Below, one piece after another: positions 18,782 through 30,431 of a DNA stretch of 64,000 nt. The DNA comes from Asaia platycodi JCM 25414 (GTDB lineage Bacteria > Pseudomonadota > Alphaproteobacteria > Acetobacterales > Acetobacteraceae), in assembly GCF_000614545.1 (NCBI RefSeq), contig NZ_BAKW01000021.1:1-64000 (forward strand). Reading direction: 5' to 3'. Below the pieces are notes generated by a model. It searched no databases. It was given only the letters and a program-made list of their open reading frames with translations, and was not told the DNA's origin. The position numbers and the translations under genes were made by a program. Each line of letters opens with the position of its first letter. Position 1 is the first letter of the stretch.

Positions 18782-21700
18782 GGATCGCCTCTCTCGATCT
18801 CATACGCTATGGCGGCTTCGCTGACCGTCATTACGATTTCGTCGCGCAGCCCGCCGATCTTCAGGTGCTTCACGGCGCCAATGAGGCTGGCAAATCGACC
18901 ACGCTTGCCGCCATAGGCGATCTTTTTTTCGGCTTTCCCAATCTCAAGGCGCAGGATTGGCGCTTCGACGCGGCTCAGCTTCGCGTCGGCGCCAGCCTTG
19001 AACAGAGCGATACGCGGCTCGATGTCGTGCGTAAGCGGGGCCGCACACAAACGCTGCTTGCCCCTGACGACACCACGCCACTTGATGAAAACACGCTGCT
19101 CCGCTGGCTCGGCGGCGTCGATCGTGCCGCTTTCGAGCGCATGTGGAGCCTCGACCATCAGCGTCTGCGCGCCGGTGGCGACGCCATGGCACGCTTTGAG
19201 GGCGATCTCGGCCAGCAGCTTCTGGCCGCAGGTTTCGGGCTCGAAAACGTGCAGAACGTCCTCGATGCGCTCGACGCACAGGCCAACGCACTGTGGAAGA
19301 AAGGCGGACGCGGCACTCGACTTGGCGAGCTGAAAAAAGAATTCGATGCGGCGCGTGGCCAGCTGAGTGCCGCCGAGGGCGCGCGCACGCGCTGGACAGC
19401 GCTGAACAACGAAGCCAGCGCCTTGATGCCGATCGCCTCGGCCTTGAGCAGCGTATCACGACCCTGCGTCAGGAACGCAGCAGGCTGGAACGCCTCAGGC
19501 GTCTGAGATCGACGCTAACCCGACTGGATGCGCTCAGCGACACACTGAATGCCAACCCCGCCCCACTCTTCACCCCGCAGGAGCATGAAACTTGCGAGGG
19601 GCTGCTGCGGAGCTGGACCGAAGCGCTGCAAAGACGGGCCGATCTTCAACATGCCTATGATGGACTGGTCGAAACCCGCGCAGGCTGCCAGCCCGATCTC
19701 GTTCTGCTGTCGCGGGAAAAAGAAGTACGTGACTTCAGGGGCCGTTTCGAGACGCTCGGCCCCAACCGTACCGACCGCGAGGAAGAAGCCAGCCTGTCGC
19801 GGCTTGAAGCCGCATTGCTGGCAGAGGGGTACACCGGCACTGCGGAGGAAATTCTCTGCCACCTGCCGGAAGAGGCGCTCCTCGCAAAATTGCGCCCACT
19901 GGCGAAAGCGCATGACGCCCTGATCCTGCGTGAAGCCGAGTGGCGCCGAAATCATGACGCCGCGCAAGAGAGACTGGCCCGCGCCAAAGCAACACGCGCG
20001 CAGTCACGGCCTCCGATCTGCGCCCCTTGCAGATTGCCCTGCAACAGGCCGAGTCTCTGGGAGACATCGACAGCGCCGTGACCGCGCTCGAACGCGCTTG
20101 TCGCGAGACTGGTGCACGGCTGACCCAGTTCCTGCGCGATCTGCTGCCATGGGATGGTGCCCCGGAAGCTCTGGAGAGGATGGCCCTCCCCGAACCCGTC
20201 TTTCTGGATAATCAGCGCGAGGAGTGGCGCGAAAGGCAGAAAGCCATTGCCACAGTCAAAGACGCCCTGCAGGCCGTCAGTGACACCCGGGAACGCCTTC
20301 TGCTCGACAAGGCCCAGCTCGAACAGCGCGATATCGTCTCACATACCGCGCTCAGCCAGGAGCGCACCCGGCGCGACACCCTTTTCGACACACTGATGAT
20401 GTCCTAACGATGCGGGAAAGCGAGGGGATTATCTGGCGTCACGGCTCCTGACCGATCAACTCGCCGATCGCCGCTTCGAAGACGCGGAGGAATCGGCAAA
20501 GCTGACCCAGATCGAACAGGCACTCGAACGCTGCATTCTGGAGCGGACCCAGGCAGAATCGCGGCGCGACGCCCTGATTCAGGCTGAGGAGGAAGCCGGT
20601 CGCGCCTGGCAGAGTGAAGTGGAGAAACGGGGCCTGCCCGTCTTGCCGCCAGACCGTCTGACCGGCTGGCTGGATCTCAGGCAAAAGGCACTCGACGCGC
20701 AGGCGCGTCATCAGGCCGCGCAATCCGATCATGATACGGCCCGCGCCCGGCGCGATTTCATGCTTGCGACATTGCGCCAGCTTCTGCCGGCTCTCGCGCA
20801 AACCGGCACACTCGCCGACATCATGATCGACGCCAGAATGCAGCTGCGTGACCGCGAGAAGGAGGCTCAACGCCTCGCCGAGCGCGAAACGGAGTGCGAT
20901 CTGGCCCGGCGCGAGGCTCTGTCAGAGCAGCGCAGGGGTGAGGCGCTTGTTGCCGAGCGACAGGCGCTGCTTGCGCGCTGGACCGAGACACTCCCCGGCA
21001 TAGCACCATGGTCGTCGGAGAAAGTCGAAAGCCTCGAAGACGCGCGCAGAAAGGCCAGCACGCTGCTGATCCGGCGTACAGCCTGACAGCACGAAAAGCC
21101 GACAGCGCCGCCCTCGAAGAGGCTTTCCGCCATTTCATGGTGAGTCTCGGTCGGGGGGAGGCCCTCGCTCTGGCAACACCTGGCGCAGCATGGCCTCACT
21201 GCACGAGGCCCTGCTGAAAGCACATCTCGACAAGGCGCAGGCCGATCGTCAGGATGCCCGGATCACGGAGCAGGCCGAGGCCTGCACACTTGCCGACACG
21301 AAGCTGGAGACGCTGCGCGCCACGTTCACACCATTTCTGCAACGGCTAGGCGCCTCCGAAATCGATGCCATACGTCCGGTCCTTGATGAAGCAGCGCGTC
21401 ATTATCGCGATCAGGAAGAGAAGACGCGGCTTGAAACTCAGATCACCGAACATTCGGACGGGCTGGATCTGGCCCAATTGCAGGCACAGGCCAGAGAGAC
21501 CGACCCCGCCCTGATAGAAACCCGCCTCGGCGCCGTTGAGAGCGAACAGACCGAGCTGGAGCGGCAGCGCGATGCAGCCTTCTCGCGCGGTGGCGAAATC
21601 AGGCGTCGCTGCGTGAGATCGAAAAGGACGAGGCCGCTCTCAATGCGGCTTTCGACATCGAATCCTGCCGGGCCAAAATGGCGCGCGCTGCCGAAGAATG

Positions 21701-22160
21701 GGCATCAGCACGTATCCAGACGTTGATCCTCACCCATGTCGCTAGGCGCCAGAGGCTCGAAAACACCAACCCGCTTCTGAAAGCGGCAGAAGCGATTTTC
21801 ACGTCGCTGACATGCGGGCGGTATCAAAAGCTCCTCATCGCAGAAGACGGCAGGACGCCAGAACTCGCAGGCATGATGCAGAACGAGAGAATGGTGCGTC
21901 CCTCGGCGATGAGCGAAGGCACACGCGATCAACTTTACCTGAGCCTGCGTCTGGCAGCCCTCGAACAGGCTCGGGCGCGTGGCGTGACCCTGCCTTTCAT
22001 CGCCGATGATCTGTTCATCACCTTCGACGAAAACCGCGCCGAAGCAGGGTTTGCGACACTGGCAGCTATGGCGCGGCATCAGCAGATCCTGTTTCTGACT
22101 CATCATGCCCATCTCGCCACCATGGCCGCTGCATTTGGTGCGACGCGCCATGCCGTGTAA
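18778..22160 (+). CDS. YhaN-type AAA/SMC-like ATPase partner of YhaO (heavily frame-disrupted)
   Basis: A Rad50/SbcC-like ATPase of about 1128 residues after repair. The N-terminal Walker A motif is GANEAGKST (33-41), with the YhaN-type start MRIASLDLIRYGGF. A long Arg/Glu/Gln-rich coiled coil fills residues 200-950. The C-terminal signature is MSEGTRDQLYLSLRLAALE, with Walker B and D-loop LPFIADDLFITFDENRAEAG and the switch LTHHAHL. The frame changes six times, near 19435, 20010, 20410, 21080, 21190 and 21600. Five are one-base losses and one is a one-base gain, and together they give a whole number of codons. Between breaks the protein is coherent. Coupled to yhaO; 10 bases separate its stop from the following SDR. 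Confidence 0.82.
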
Positions 22161-22170
22161 TTTTGCGATC

Positions 22171-22998
22171 ATGAATTATGGGACGATCTTCATCACGGGC
22201 GCCGCCTCGGGCATCGGCCGCGCTCTGGCCGTAGCTCTTGCCGCACCGGGCCGCCAGCTCCATCTCGCCGACTGCCAGCGGAATGGCCTCGACGACACGG
22301 GCACAGCCTGTCAGGAAAAAGGCGCCGAGACACATCTCACCTGCCTCGACGTAACCGATCAGGAGGCCACGACGAAGTGGTGTGCCCAGCGTCGGATCGA
22401 TCGGTCGACCTGCTTCTGGTCTGTGCGGGCGTCACAGGCGGGGTCGCCGCCCAGGAAGGTGACGGAGCCGCGTTCGAAAGCATCGAGCAGGTCCGCCGCA
22501 TGATGGCCGTCAATCTTGACGGGGCCCTCAATGCGATTCTGCCATGATGGCGCGTATGCGTGCCCAGCCCCTGCGCAAAACTGGCCGACTTGCCCGCCAG
22601 CGAGGCAGATCTGCGCCATAGCCTCGGTCGCGGGCCTGGTCTCCTATCCCGGCACGCCATCCTATTCTGCCTCGAAAGCGGCGCTCGACCGCTTTTTGGT
22701 GGCAAGCGGCGCCTATAGCCGGCGGGCCGGGATCCATCTCTCCAGCGTCTGTTGCAGCTTTGTCGATACGCCCATGGTCGCGCAAAACCGCTTCCCCATG
22801 CCCGGCCTTTCAAGCGTCGAACGTGCGGTCGCTCAGATCCTGCGTGGTCTGGTACGACGCAAAAGGCGCATCATCTTTCCTGCCTGGCTGGTTCTGGGCT
22901 CGCGCTTCATGGATGTGCTACCCGTGCGTCTGGCCGAGGCCTATTATACGCACCAACCCACCGGACGCCCCGGCTCGATGGCGCCTCTCGACCACTAG
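22171..22998 (+). CDS. Short-chain dehydrogenase/reductase (frame-disrupted)
   Basis: About 276 residues after repair. The cofactor motif GAASGIG follows MNYGTIFIT, then CLDVTDQE, VDLLLVCAGVTGG, MMAVNLDGALNAIL and the catalytic segment YSASKAALDRFL. The C-terminal part (ILRGLVRRKRRIIFPAWLVLGSRF) is amphipathic, as in several SDRs that associate with membranes. Three single-base losses, near 22388, 22546 and 22606, restore one frame of 277 codons. It lies directly after the yhaN-like gene and may be cotranscribed, but no functional link is apparent. Substrate unknown. Confidence 0.75.
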
Positions 22999-23078
22999 TC
23001 ATACCGGCCATACGAAAAGAATAAGACAGAGACGCCTCGGGCTACGTATTCAGGCAAAAACTTTGCTATGGAGACGAA

Positions 23079-26000
23079 ATGAATTTCTGCCGTCTCTTCA
23101 TCATGCGTCCCGTGGCGACGATTCTGCTCGCCCTTTCGCTGTTTGCCGCCGGCGCCATCTGCTATCCGCTGATGCCTGTCGCAAGCCTGCCCGATATCGG
23201 GTCTTCGACGATCAATGTCGAAGTCGAGCAGCCGGGCGCCAGTCCCGAACAGATGGTCAGTTCGGTCACGACGCCGCTGGAGCGCTATCTCGGTCAGATT
23301 GCCGGGGTAAAGCTGATCGAGTCAGACAGTGAAAACAGCTTCGCCTATATCCGCATCGATTTTGTCGAATCCCGCAATATCGACGGCGCCCTGCGCGATG
23401 TTCAGGCCGCGCTGAGAGCGGCACGCGCCGATCTGCCCCAGGGCACGCTCGACCGCGACCCCTATGCCTACAAGGATGATCCGACCTCACAGCCGGTCTA
23501 TCTGCTCTCCCTGACCTCCGATGTCATGACGCTGCCCAAGCTGTTCGACCTCGCCCAGATCAGAGTCAAGCCGCTTCTGGCGCAGATCAAGGGCGTGGGC
23601 CGCGTTCAGGCGGTGGGCTCGGCAGCACCAGCTGTGCGCGTGGATGTAAACCCCTATGCGCTTTACAAATGGGGCATCGGTTTTGAAGACGTGCGACAGG
23701 CCCTCGCTTCGGCCAACGCCAACACACCTAAGGCTTTCTCGATTCTGGCGGCCAGCGACTCATGCTGGAGACGAACGATCAGGCCGAGGATGCCGCGCAA
23801 TACCGCGATCTGATCATCGGCTATCGCAACAACATCAACCCGATCAAACTGTCTTCGGTCGCCGAGGTGAAGGACAGCGTTCAGGATCTGTATCAGGCGG
23901 GTTATTTCAACAACAAACCCGCCATTACCCTGATCGTGCGCGGTCAGCCCAAGGCGAACACGGTCAGGATCGTCGATGCCGTGAAAGCGCGTATGGGCAC
24001 GCTACGAGCGGTCCTGCCACCGGGTGTCGAAATGGGCACGGCTATCGACCTTTCATCGAGCATACGCGCCTCTCTGGACGATACGCAGCTGACCCTGGGC
24101 ATCTCGATCATTCTGGTGATCGGGGTCATTCTCGTTTTCCTGCGCCGCCTGCGCTCGACGATCATCCTGCCGTGACCGTACCGATTGCGCTCGTCGGGAC
24201 GCTGGCCGTCATGAAATGGGAGCATTTCACCCTCGATATCATGTCGCTCATGGCCCTCACCATTTCGGTGGGCTTCGTGGTCGATGACGCCATCGTCGTG
24301 CTTGAAAATATCGCCCGCCATATGGAAGCGGGGATGGACCGCATGAGCGCGAGCCTGAAAGGCTCCTCGGAAATCGGCTTTACCGTGCTGTCGATCACCG
24401 CCTCGCTGATTGCCGTGTTTATCCCCCTACTCTTTATCCCGGGTCAGGTCGGCGCAATATTCTACGAATTCTCGATGACCATCGTCTCGGCGCTGCTCAT
24501 TTCACTGGCTTTGTCGCTCACTCTCACCCCCATGATGTGCGCCTACTGGCTGGACGTGGAGCATGAGGAGCCAACCGGACCTGGGCTGCGTGACCGCACC
24601 CTGCGCCTGATCGATTTCGTGCTCGATGGCATCATCGCGCTTTATGCGCGCACGCTGCGGGTGGCGCTGCGGTTTCACGTTCTGACAGCGCTCACTCTGC
24701 CCCTCAGCTTTATCGTCCTTGTCGCCTCTATCGTGCTGATGCCCAAGACGGGCGTACCGGCGCAGGATATCTCTCTCGTCGGCGGATCGATCAGCGGCGA
24801 TGACACGATGTCGTTTTCCGAAATCACCAAGCGCATCCATTATGTCGGCGAGGTCATGAAAGCCGACCCGGATGTGCTGTCTGTCACCAGCTGGAACAAC
24901 AGCAGTAGCGACGGCCAGCTTTTTGCCCGGCTTTCAGACAAGCGCACCCGCACGCGTACAGACATCCAGATTGTGGACAGCATACGCAAGAAGCTGGGTG
25001 ACATGCCCGGCCTGCGCACCTCGTTCTTTTCGGCAGGCGACCCCAATGGCGGCGGCGGTCAGCATCGCAACGGCGCCTATCGCTACGTGCTGCGCGATCA
25101 GGACCCGGTGGAGCTGAAGCTCTGGGTGCAGCGCCTTGCCACCAGGCTGCGCAAGAACAAGATGATGACCACCGTCACCACCAATGTCGAAGGTCACGGC
25201 GCCTCGGTGCATGTGAAACTGCGCCGCGATACGGAGGCCCGCTATCTGGTCACGCCACAGCTCGTCGGCAATGTGCTCTACGATGCTTACGGCCAGACCG
25301 TTGCCTCGCGCATCCATACCGACATCACCACTCATTCGGTGGTGATGGAAGTGGCCCGCGCCTATCGGGAATCACCGGAACAATTGCGCAGCGCCTGGGT
25401 CTCGACTGCCTCGGGCACGCCTTCGGGCGCCGTACGCTCCAACCAGATACGCGTGAAGACCACAGGCAGCAGCTCCGCCTCGACAGCCACGCAGCTCAGC
25501 GAGGCATCTTTGCGCAATGCCATAGCCAACCAGATTACCGGCAACAACTCCAACGGTTCCGCAGTCGCCTCTTCCGTCGAGACCATGATCCCGCTTATCA
25601 ATGTGGCCGATCTGGTGATGGAACCCACACCGATGGAAATCGACCATCAGCAGGGCATGACCTCGACCGCCATCAGCTTCGATCTGACCGATGGCAAGAC
25701 CTATGAGGACGCGCGCAAGCTGATCGAAAGCACGATGAAGGATATGGGCGCCCCGCCCGGCCTGACGGGCGAATTTTCCGGTCTGGCGGGTGAGACCAAG
25801 GACATGCTGGTCAATGAGTTGCTGGCCTTTGTTGCGGCGCTCTTTGCCATGTATATCGTTCTGGGCGTGCTTTACGAGAGCATGATCCACCCTTTCACTA
25901 TTCTCTCCACCCTGCCTTCAGCCGGTATCGGGGCCATTCTCGGGCTCTGGGTCGGAGGCGAATCCTTCAGTCTCATTGCCATGATCGGCATGATCCTGCT

Positions 26001-26385
26001 CACCGGCATCGTGAAAAAGAACGCGATTCTGATGATCGATTTCGCGCTCTATGCCGAAAAGGAGCTGGGCCATACGCCTCGCGAAGCCATTTACGAAGCC
26101 TGCCTGACGCGGTTTCGCCCCATTCTCATGACCACCCTTGCCGCTGCTCTCGGCGCTGTGCCGCTGATGGTCGGTCACGGTTACGGGTCAGAGATGCGCC
26201 GGCCGCTCGGCATCGCCATTGTGGGCGGCATGCTCATCAGCCAGCTGCTCACGCTTTATACCACCCCGGTCGTCTATCTCTACATGGATGCAATAGGGCG
26301 TTTCGGCACGCGGTTGTGGCACCGTTTCGTGCCCAGACGCCCCGCTCCACGCCCGCTCGCAGCCCCGCTCCCCTCTGAAAGCTGA
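23079..26385 (+). CDS. RND-family efflux permease, HAE1/MdtB type (frame-disrupted)
   Basis: About 1102 residues after repair, with the double-repeat RND layout: helix 1 (FIMRPVATILLALSLF), a periplasmic porter domain, helices 2-6 with LMALTISVGFVVDDAIVVLENI (motif A, with the proton-relay Asp pair in DDA), a second porter domain and C-terminal helices. Two coding-strand G bases are missing. One near 23733 gives PKGFLDSGGQRLMLETND; one near 24173 gives IILPVTVPIALVG. HAE1 pumps export drugs, dyes or metabolites using proton flux and need a periplasmic adaptor and an outer-membrane channel. Neither is adjacent here. GGAGACGAA precedes the ATG. The S9 peptidase starts 9 bases after the stop. 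Confidence 0.88.
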
Positions 26386-26394
26386 AAGCCCGTC

Positions 26395-28363
26395 ATGTTT
26401 CTCAAAGCCCTCAGCCCGGCCTTTCTGCTTTGCGCCAGCCTGCTGACGCCCGCCTTCGCTGCGTCTACCGCCCCGCTGCATCTTTTCAATGCGCCCGCAC
26501 TCTCGCCCGATGGCCATCTTCTCGCGACACTGGACACGACTGAACAGCCCGGTTCCGACGCCACACCTGTGCCATCTCTCGTTTTGCGCAGCCTGCCGGG
26601 CGGCAAGGCCACAATCATCGCCCTGCCCTGCAAGGACTGCCTTCCATCCAGCCCGAGCTGGAGCCCCGACGGCACGCATCTGGCCTTTATCGTCAGACAG
26701 AAAGACACGCAGAATCGCCAGATCATGCGTGTTGAAAGCTCTGGTAGAAAACTGGAAACGCTCCTGAAGTTCACAGGGTCTTTGCAGGATCTGCGCTACG
26801 GCCCCGATGGCGAACTGGCCGTACTCGCCATCGCCAATGCCAGACGCGACCCCGGTGCGCTTCAGGCAGGGGCGCCCGAAACAGGCGAGATCGATGCGAA
26901 GGAAGACGAGCAGCGTATCGCCACGATCGAAAAAAATGCCCTGCACTGGCAATCGCCCGACGGACTCTATGTCTATGAGTACGACTGGCAGAAAAGCGCC
27001 GGCCCCGCTTTTGTCGGCACGGCAGCCGAAGGCAATGGCGACGCCCATTGGTGGCAGGCCCATCTCTCACGCTTTGCGGACGGGCAGGAGACAATTCTCT
27101 ACACCCACGCATTGTCACAACAGATCGGCCTGCCTCTCGTGTCCCCTGACGGCAGAAGCGTCAGCTTCGTCGCCGGTCTGATGAGCGATTTCGGCTTTTT
27201 TGGTGGCGATGCTCTCCAGCTCGACCTCACCACGCCGGGCGCCGCCCCTGTCACCCTGACCAGAAACAGCAAAAGCACCGTCACGGGGCTGAGCTGGTGT
27301 CAGGGCCGTCTGATCGCCTCTTCCATCGCCAGCCCGAAAACGGTGCTTGAGGCGCTTGATGACAAGGCACCGCTCATGGTGAGTTCCGACGATCTGCTTT
27401 CTAATGGCGGCGGCGAGCCCCGCCTGACCTGCGCGGGCGGTCGGAGCGTCGTCATCCGCCAGAATTTCACGAAAGCACCCGAGATCTGGGCTGGCAGGAT
27501 CGGTGACTGGCAGCAGGTCACCCATCTCAATGAGGGCCTGTCCGTGCCCGTAAAAGCCGAAAGCGTGAGCTGGACAAGTGACGGATTTTCCGTGCAGGGC
27601 TGGCATCTCGCCCCGCTTTCACGCCCCGCGCCCATGACCCGTGACGGCAAGGTGCCGCTCATCACCGAAATTCATGGCGGCCCGTCTTCAGCCGTCATGC
27701 CACGTTTTCTGCGCGCAAATGGCGATGCGGCCGTGCTGCTGAAAGCCGGGTATGATCTGTTCATGCCCAACCCGCGCGGCAGCTACGGTCAGGGCGAAGC
27801 CTTCACCATGGCGAACCGTCGCGATTTCGGGTACGGCGATCTGCGCGACGTGCAGCGCGGCGTCGACGCGCTTGAAAAAACAGCCCCGATCGACGAGAGC
27901 CGTCTCGGCATTACCGGCTATTCCTATGGCGGCTACATGACCATGTGGATCGTGACGCAGACAAACCGCTTCAAGGCGGCCGCCGCAGGAGGTGGCATTG
28001 CAAACTGGCAGTCCTATTATGGCCAGAACGGCATCGATGCTGGATGCCGCCTTTCTTTGGCGCCACGGTCTATGACGATCCGGCTGTCTACGCCCATTCC
28101 TCGCCGATTACCTTCATCAAGCAGGTGAAGACCCCGACCTTCATCTATGTCGGTGCCAATGACGTCGAATGTCCGCCTGCACAAAGTCTTGAATTCTATC
28201 ATGCCTTGCGTGCGCTCGGAATTCCGACCAGCCTTGTGATCTATCCCGGTGAAGGGCATGGCATGAGGGGGCGTGACCATGCGATCGATGCCCAGAAGCG
28301 TATACTGCATGGTTCGATCGCTATCTTAACGGCCGCGATGCCCACCCTGCCGTGGCAAACTGA
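26395..28363 (+). CDS. Secreted S9-family prolyl oligopeptidase-like peptidase (frame-disrupted)
   Basis: About 656 residues after repair. A signal peptide (MFLKALSPAFLLCASLLTPAFA) precedes a beta-propeller with TolB-like repeats (SPDGHLLATLDT, SWSPDGTHLAFI, YGPDGELAVLA). An alpha/beta-hydrolase domain follows with ITEIHGGPSS, the nucleophile in GYSYGGYM, the Asp in VGANDVECP and the His in GEGHGM. Two bases are missing, near 28038 (before WMPPFFGATVYDDP) and near 28311 (before WFDRYLNGRDAHP). The true stop is then 28361-28363. S9 enzymes trim short peptides, often after proline or as acylaminoacyl peptidases; this one should act in the periplasm. It directly follows the RND permease. Confidence 0.85.
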
Positions 28364-28405
28364 GAACGGTCTGTTACGTTTGGCTTGAGAAGTTTTGGAG
28401 TCGAG

Positions 28406-29394
28406 ATGCATAATAAAAACCAGGCACCCTTCTCAGGCCTGCTGACCCCGATCAGACTGGCTATTCCCGGTCTCATTCTCGGTTGTGCGCTCTCGGCCTG
28501 TGCCAAGCACAGACAACGGAGGCACCGCCCCTGCCTTCGGCCATAACCCCGGCAGCCCCCGCTGCACCATCCGATCACGCTGCCTCGGCTCCCGTCGTCA
28601 TTCCGCCCCTGCCGGTCGTTTCGGAGTCGGAAGCTCGACTCGAGGCCAGCCGCCTGACGGTGCAGATGAAGAAATCGGTCAAGCGCTTTACCACCTACAC
28701 ACCCGAGATTCGTCAACGTTTCATACGCCTCGCGCGCGCCGCCATCGCCAGCACCAATACGCCCATCGACCGCCCCCAGATCCTGATGGTGGTCGACCGC
28801 AACCCCAAGGTGCAGCGTCTCTGCTTCGTGCTGGCCATGCCCGGCAACGCGGATTGGGAAACGCTGGGCGGCACCCCGGTCTCGACCGGACAGGCGGGAC
28901 GCAAATTCTACTACATCACCCCGACAGGCGTGTTCATCAACACACCCGACCGTCTGGGTTATCGGGCGCTTGGCACCAAAAACGAAAACGGCATTCGCGG
29001 TATCGGCGCCAAGGGTATGCGCGTCTGGGATATGGGCTGGCACAATGCCGTCAAGGGCTGGCGTCCTGACCGTGAGACGGGTGATATCCGCCTGGAAATC
29101 CATGCGACCGACCCCGACTTCCTCGAGCAGCGCCTTGGCCACACAGCGTCGGAAGGCTGCATTCGTATCCCTGCCACGATGAATATCTTCATGGACAAGA
29201 ACGGCCTGCTTGACGTGCAATATGAGCAGGCTGCCAGCTATGACGGGCGCTTTCGCGCGCTTCTGCCCAAGGACCGCACACCTAGTCCGATTGCAGGGGA
29301 TGCGCTGGTCGTCGTGGACTCAGCCGAAGCCGTGCAGGCCATATCCTCCGCCACTGTCGGGCATCAGACCCTGCCCACCCATCACGAAGGCTGA
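28406..29394 (+). CDS. L,D-transpeptidase (ErfK/YkuD-like) lipoprotein (frame-disrupted)
   Basis: About 329 residues after repair. The signal peptide ends in a lipobox, LILGCALSAC, so it is probably a lipoprotein. A Pro/Ala-rich linker follows, then a murein L,D-transpeptidase-like catalytic domain: VDRNPKVQRLCFVLAMPGN, TPTGVF, and the active-site segment GHTASEGCIRIP with the catalytic Cys and neighbouring Arg. One coding C is missing near 28508 (gcctgtgcccaagca), which joins ALSACA to QAQTTEAPP. Such enzymes make 3-3 cross-links in peptidoglycan or attach proteins to it. GGAG lies 5 bases before ATG 28406. Confidence 0.8.
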
Positions 29395-29404
29395 TCGTCC
29401 CGGC

Positions 29405-30323
29405 TCAAGCCGCCCGTTCCGGCAAGGCAAGAGCAGGAAAAGCTGCCTCCAGCGATTGGGCGACGAGGCGCGTTGCGGCGGGTAGAGACCGCGCCTGATC
29501 GACGCAGAAACAGAGTTCGAACGGTCTGATCTTGCGATTGGCGAGCGGCACGAAGATGAGCGATCCCTCGCCCACCTCCTGCATCACGTCGACAGAACTC
29601 AGAATGCTGATACCGACCCCGCTCCTGACCAGTGATTTGATGGCCTCGATATCGTCCGATTCACAGACGGGGAGCCCCTCCTGAGCCGTCTCAGCGGTGA
29701 GCCACGCGATTTTCCGCGCCAGCGCCAGCGGCGCGGCTGGGGCTATCAGGGGATAGGAAACCCCCTGGCTGAACCGTACCTCGCCTTGCGCGGTCAGAGG
29801 ATGGCCGGGCAGGGTGACGAACCCCAGAGGCAGGCAATTCTCGCCCTCACAGAAAGACGTGAGGACAGCACCGGATCGAAAATCAGCGCCAGCTCGCCTT
29901 GCCCCTCGATCAGCGCCGGGCCGATCTCGTGATTGGCTTTCACCAGCACGCTGAGAGTAATGCCTGGATGCTGTATGCGCAGGGCCGCGATCACGCCGGG
30001 CACCAGACCGCGCGCCATGGCCTCGGGAATGAGCAGCGTCACGTGACCCCGCCTCAACCCCTTGAGGTCGTCGATCTCGGTGCGGCACGCATCCAGTTCG
30101 CGTTGCCAGCGTCTGGTCTGCACCAGCAGCATCGCCCCCGCTGCCGTCAGCCTGAGCCCTGACGGCAGACGCTCGAAAAGGGGCGAGCCGAGTGTCTCCT
30201 CACCCAGCAATATCTGTCGATCGATCGACGACGCTGAAATTCCCAAGGCTTCGGAAGCCCGCCTGATCGACCGTGCTGTGCCACGGCCATGAAATAGCGC
30301 GAGAAACGCGAAAAAACGGGCAT
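29405..30323 (-). CDS. LysR-family regulator divergent from the Rieske oxygenase (frame-disrupted)
   Basis: About 306 residues after repair. The start MPVFSRFSRYFMAVAQHG leads into a LysR helix-turn-helix (SIRRASEALGISASSIDRQILLGEETLGSPLFERL), then the effector domain (GHVTLLIPEAMARGLVPGVI, LALIFDPVLSS, SGVGISILSS). Two one-base losses restore one frame: a G near 30281 (cacggg in the coding strand) and one base near 29870, before SFCEGENCLPLGF. It is transcribed away from the oxygenase across a 108-base gap, the usual arrangement for LysR control of a neighbour. Effector unknown. Confidence 0.8.
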
Positions 30324-30431
30324 GAGAAGGCGCTCTCTTTTTTAGAACGGACAGTAAGGAATTTCGATATATCGTCGAACGGACAGGAAGTGAGATGTTT
30401 TTCTTGTTCCAGCATCAACCGGCGAGGCCCC

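Noticed and set aside
17515..22160. The yhaO-yhaN pair as a new defence system
   Set aside because: Motifs and order match the known YhaO/YhaN (SbcDC-like) repair pair, and no defence genes surround it.
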